A stretch of 64,000 nt of DNA from Cyclobacteriaceae bacterium (GTDB taxonomy: Bacteria > Bacteroidota > Bacteroidia > Cytophagales > Cyclobacteriaceae). The stretch spans positions 1 to 64,000 of the forward strand of contig JAOULS010000001.1 in the NCBI GenBank assembly GCA_029881895.1, in the 5' to 3' direction. The notes under the pieces were generated by a model. It ran no database searches, was not told the DNA's origin, and worked only from the letters and a program-made list of their open reading frames with translations. A program made the translations under genes and the position numbers. Numbering within the stretch: the first letter of the stretch is position 1; every line of letters starts with the position of its first letter. Of this stretch, positions 62,260 to 64,000 are shown piece after piece.

Positions 62260-62844
62260 TTATTTATACCCCATTTTTTTTGCGTAATCTCTCAAATTTT
62301 TCTTTAGCAAATTTCTTGCTCTGTGCAATCTAGACCTTACTGTTCCGATTGGAATATCAAGAATTTTGGCCATTTCATCATATTTAAAACCTTCTAAATC
62401 GCAAAGGATAATAACGGTTCTAAAATCAACATCCAATGAATTAAGTGCATTGGATATTTCATCACCAATCATGTCCTGAACCGTTTCTACTCTTAAGTCG
62501 GTGGTGATGGATTTATCCACATCATCCGAATTATAATATGATTCTACTTCCTGATAATCAACTTTACCAGGCTGCTTACTCTTTTTACGAAAATCATTTA
62601 TAAAGCTATTCTTTAGTATTCGGAACAACCACGCTTTGGCATTAGTTCCTTTTTGAAATGAATCAGTAAAACGATACGCTTTAAGATATGTGTCTTGTAC
62701 CAAATCTTTCGCATCATCTTCATCGAAGGTAAGTCGATAACCAAAGTTGTACATCGCATTTATATGAGGCAAAAATTCTTCCTCGAAAATTCGATTTTTT
62801 TCATTTTTAGTAGACTTATGTATATCTTTTCCTTCATTTGACAT
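62260..62844 (-). CDS. ECF-type RNA polymerase sigma factor
   Basis: 194 residues from ATG 62844 (MSNEGKDIHKSTK); an in-frame TTG at 62853 falls in the -7 box and is rejected. Sigma region 2 reads FGYRLTFDEDDAKDLVQDTY, then LKAYRFTDSF and WLFRILKNSFINDFRKKSK; region 4 reads ILCDLEGFKYDEMAKILDIP and GTVRSRLHRARNLLKKNL (HTH). First gene of an operon with its zinc anti-sigma, gmk and nadD. Confidence 0.95.
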   Translation of the reverse strand: MSNEGKDIHKSTKNEKNRIFEEEFLPHINAMYNFGYRLTFDEDDAKDLVQDTYLKAYRFTDSFQKGTNAKAWLFRILKNSFINDFRKKSKQPGKVDYQEVESYYNSDDVDKSITTDLRVETVQDMIGDEISNALNSLDVDFRTVIILCDLEGFKYDEMAKILDIPIGTVRSRLHRARNLLKKNLRDYAKKMGYK

Positions 62845-62850
62845 GCGTTT

Positions 62851-62878
62851 CAAAAATAGTGAAATATATTCAATACAA
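62851..62878 (-). promoter_or_regulatory. Promoter of the sigma/anti-sigma/gmk/nadD operon
   Basis: TTG (62878-62876), 17-base spacer, TATTTTTG (62858-62851). Transcription would begin within a few bases of ATG 62844, so the mRNA would be leaderless or nearly so. Confidence 0.55.
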
Positions 62879-62940
62879 GTTGATCTAATAATAAATTACC
62901 TTTTAAAAATAAACAATAAATAGAGAAGATGATCAGTTTT

Positions 62941-62969
62941 TTGTTGACTTGGGTTATTTTGTATCTTTG
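62941..62969 (+). promoter_or_regulatory. Promoter of the LTA-synthase-family gene
   Basis: TTG (62941-62943), 18-base spacer, TATCTTTG (62962-62969). Both boxes fit the consensus. Leader about 75 bases to TTG 63050. Confidence 0.65.
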
Positions 62970-63049
62970 CCAAGAGATCATTTCAAAAACAATAATTAGC
63001 ATAAGCGTTTAAAATATCTTCTGTTATTGCTTCTAAAACCATTACACAT

Positions 63050-64000
63050 TTGCGAAAATTAATTTCAAAATCCGACTTTTTACATTGGAACAATATATAT
63101 GTAGTTTTATTATTACGCCTTTTCATTATCCTATTCATTCTAAGTATCTCAAGAGTTTCTATTTATTTTGCAAATACAGATTTATTTTCAGATTTCACTT
63201 TTCAAGAAATATTAAAGGCATATCTCAGCGGATTAAGATTTGATATCCCAGTATTATTTTTTTATTCCACTCTTCTTATTCTAAGTAATACATTACCCTT
63301 TAATTTTCGAAAGCACCATGTGTTTCAAAAAATTGTTAATTCTATTACACTCTCCATCATTTCAATTGCGGTTGTTTTTAACCTAGCGGATGCTATCTAT
63401 TACCGGTATACTCTTAAACGAATGACTTTCGATATCTTCCATTATTTGAATGAAAATAGCGGTTTTTTTGATCTTGCACCGAGATTTTTGATCGATTTTT
63501 GGCAAATTTCATTTATGGGTGTACTTCTTATCGCTCTTCTTATTTACTTGTTTACTAGAGTGAAATTAAAACCAAGAACAGAAAATAAAGGAGTGTATTT
63601 TTATTTATGGAATATTTTTATGCTGATTATGTTCATTTTTATAGCTGTAATTGGTACTAGGGGTGGGCTAGGAAAATCCCAATACAAACCAATTACAACT
63701 ATAGATGCTAGTAAATATGCTCCTATACCACTTACTCCAATTGTTCTTAACACTCCTTTTACCATAATGAAATCCTACGGTCTTAAAGGGTTATCATTAA
63801 AAAACAACTTCACTTCTAATGAGGTGGATAATATCTTCAACCCCATTCAATCATACACTCCTTTAGAGAATGTTCCTGAATCTATTGATAATGTAGTTTT
63901 AATTATTTTAGAAAGTTTTTCTTCTGAACACTTCGGGTATTTTAACACCAAAAACAACTTCACTCCATTTTTAGATAGTCTGTTCCAACATAGTTTAGTG
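63050..64000 (+). CDS. LTA-synthase-family membrane sulfatase/phosphotransferase (partial)
   Basis: 317 codons to the right edge; the gene continues beyond. Translated directly from the sequence: no ATG lies near the start, an in-frame TAA ends at 63004, and TTG 63050 (RKLISKSDFLHWNNIYVVLL) is the best start. Four or five transmembrane helices in the first ~210 residues precede an alkaline-phosphatase-superfamily domain opening with NVVLIILESFSSEHFGYFN and NNFTPFLDSLF; the Glu of ILES is a metal ligand. In Gram-negatives such proteins transfer phosphoglycerol or phosphoethanolamine to glycans or lipids; the substrate is unknown. Confidence 0.88.
   Translation, partial: MRKLISKSDFLHWNNIYVVLLLRLFIILFILSISRVSIYFANTDLFSDFTFQEILKAYLSGLRFDIPVLFFYSTLLILSNTLPFNFRKHHVFQKIVNSITLSIISIAVVFNLADAIYYRYTLKRMTFDIFHYLNENSGFFDLAPRFLIDFWQISFMGVLLIALLIYLFTRVKLKPRTENKGVYFYLWNIFMLIMFIFIAVIGTRGGLGKSQYKPITTIDASKYAPIPLTPIVLNTPFTIMKSYGLKGLSLKNNFTSNEVDNIFNPIQSYTPLENVPESIDNVVLIILESFSSEHFGYFNTKNNFTPFLDSLFQHSLV

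Overview
The window is AT-rich, gene-dense bacterial chromosome that reads as a member of the Bacteroidota, most likely a Cytophagales-type marine or soil bacterium. The evidence is the -7 promoter element TAnnTTTG upstream of many genes, the rarity of Shine-Dalgarno sites, and families typical of the phylum: the BT_3928-type DoxX/thioredoxin-like protein, duplicated DUF1599, WG-repeat and VPS10-like secreted proteins, and folP next to a diadenylate cyclase. No rRNA, tRNA, CRISPR array, insertion sequence or prophage was seen. The species assignment is inference.

Layout. 1-4.6 kb (minus strand): hemA, a secreted WG-repeat protein, a FecCD-type ABC permease and the first 34 codons of its ATPase, all tightly packed. 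4.7-9.7 kb (plus): a membrane-anchored helix-hairpin-helix protein and a 1340-residue DUF4011/SF1 helicase with a Vsr-like C-terminal tail. 9.9-12.2 kb (minus): a CHASE2 membrane protein with a FecR-like periplasmic partner. 12.3-17.4 kb: three genes linked to vitamin B12 (meaB, a BtuF-like lipoprotein, a PduO-type adenosyltransferase) interleaved with prfB and ilvE. prfB carries an intact programmed +1 frameshift, so its true start lies 100 bases upstream of the long open frame. 17.7-24.6 kb: an HPt-like protein lacking the phosphoacceptor histidine, pruA, yjjG with an ArsR regulator, and two secreted proteins. 24.9-32.1 kb (plus): an NSS transporter with its 40-residue MetS-like subunit, an orphan MacB-type permease, an M14 peptidase, a MORN protein and an FMN reductase.

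32.4-47.7 kb (minus) is a complete dcw cluster for cell division and cell wall synthesis: mraZ-rsmH-ftsL-ftsI-murE-mraY-murD-ftsW-murG-murC-ftsQ-ftsA-ftsZ. It lacks murF and ddl, and direct repeats with a 10-bp period upstream of mraZ look like MraZ operators. 48.2-50.3 kb: aroK, a BT_3928-type protein and DUF1599. 50.4-55.3 kb (plus): folP-cdaA, a 2-Cys peroxiredoxin, waaA-rsgA. 55.4-59.1 kb (minus): a NUDIX hydrolase and a VPS10/BNR protein. 59.1-60 kb (plus): dtd and a MazG-type hydrolase. 60-62.9 kb (minus): comB, then an ECF sigma - zinc anti-sigma - gmk - nadD operon. The right edge cuts an LTA-synthase-family membrane sulfatase.

Most of the window is core housekeeping. The parts that deserve a second look are the helicase with its apparently decayed nuclease tail, the CHASE2/FecR pair without an output domain, the hemA-WG-transporter operon, the soluble cysteine-rich anti-sigma factor, the MraZ operator array with a distal oppositely oriented copy, and several promoters lying almost on the start codon.
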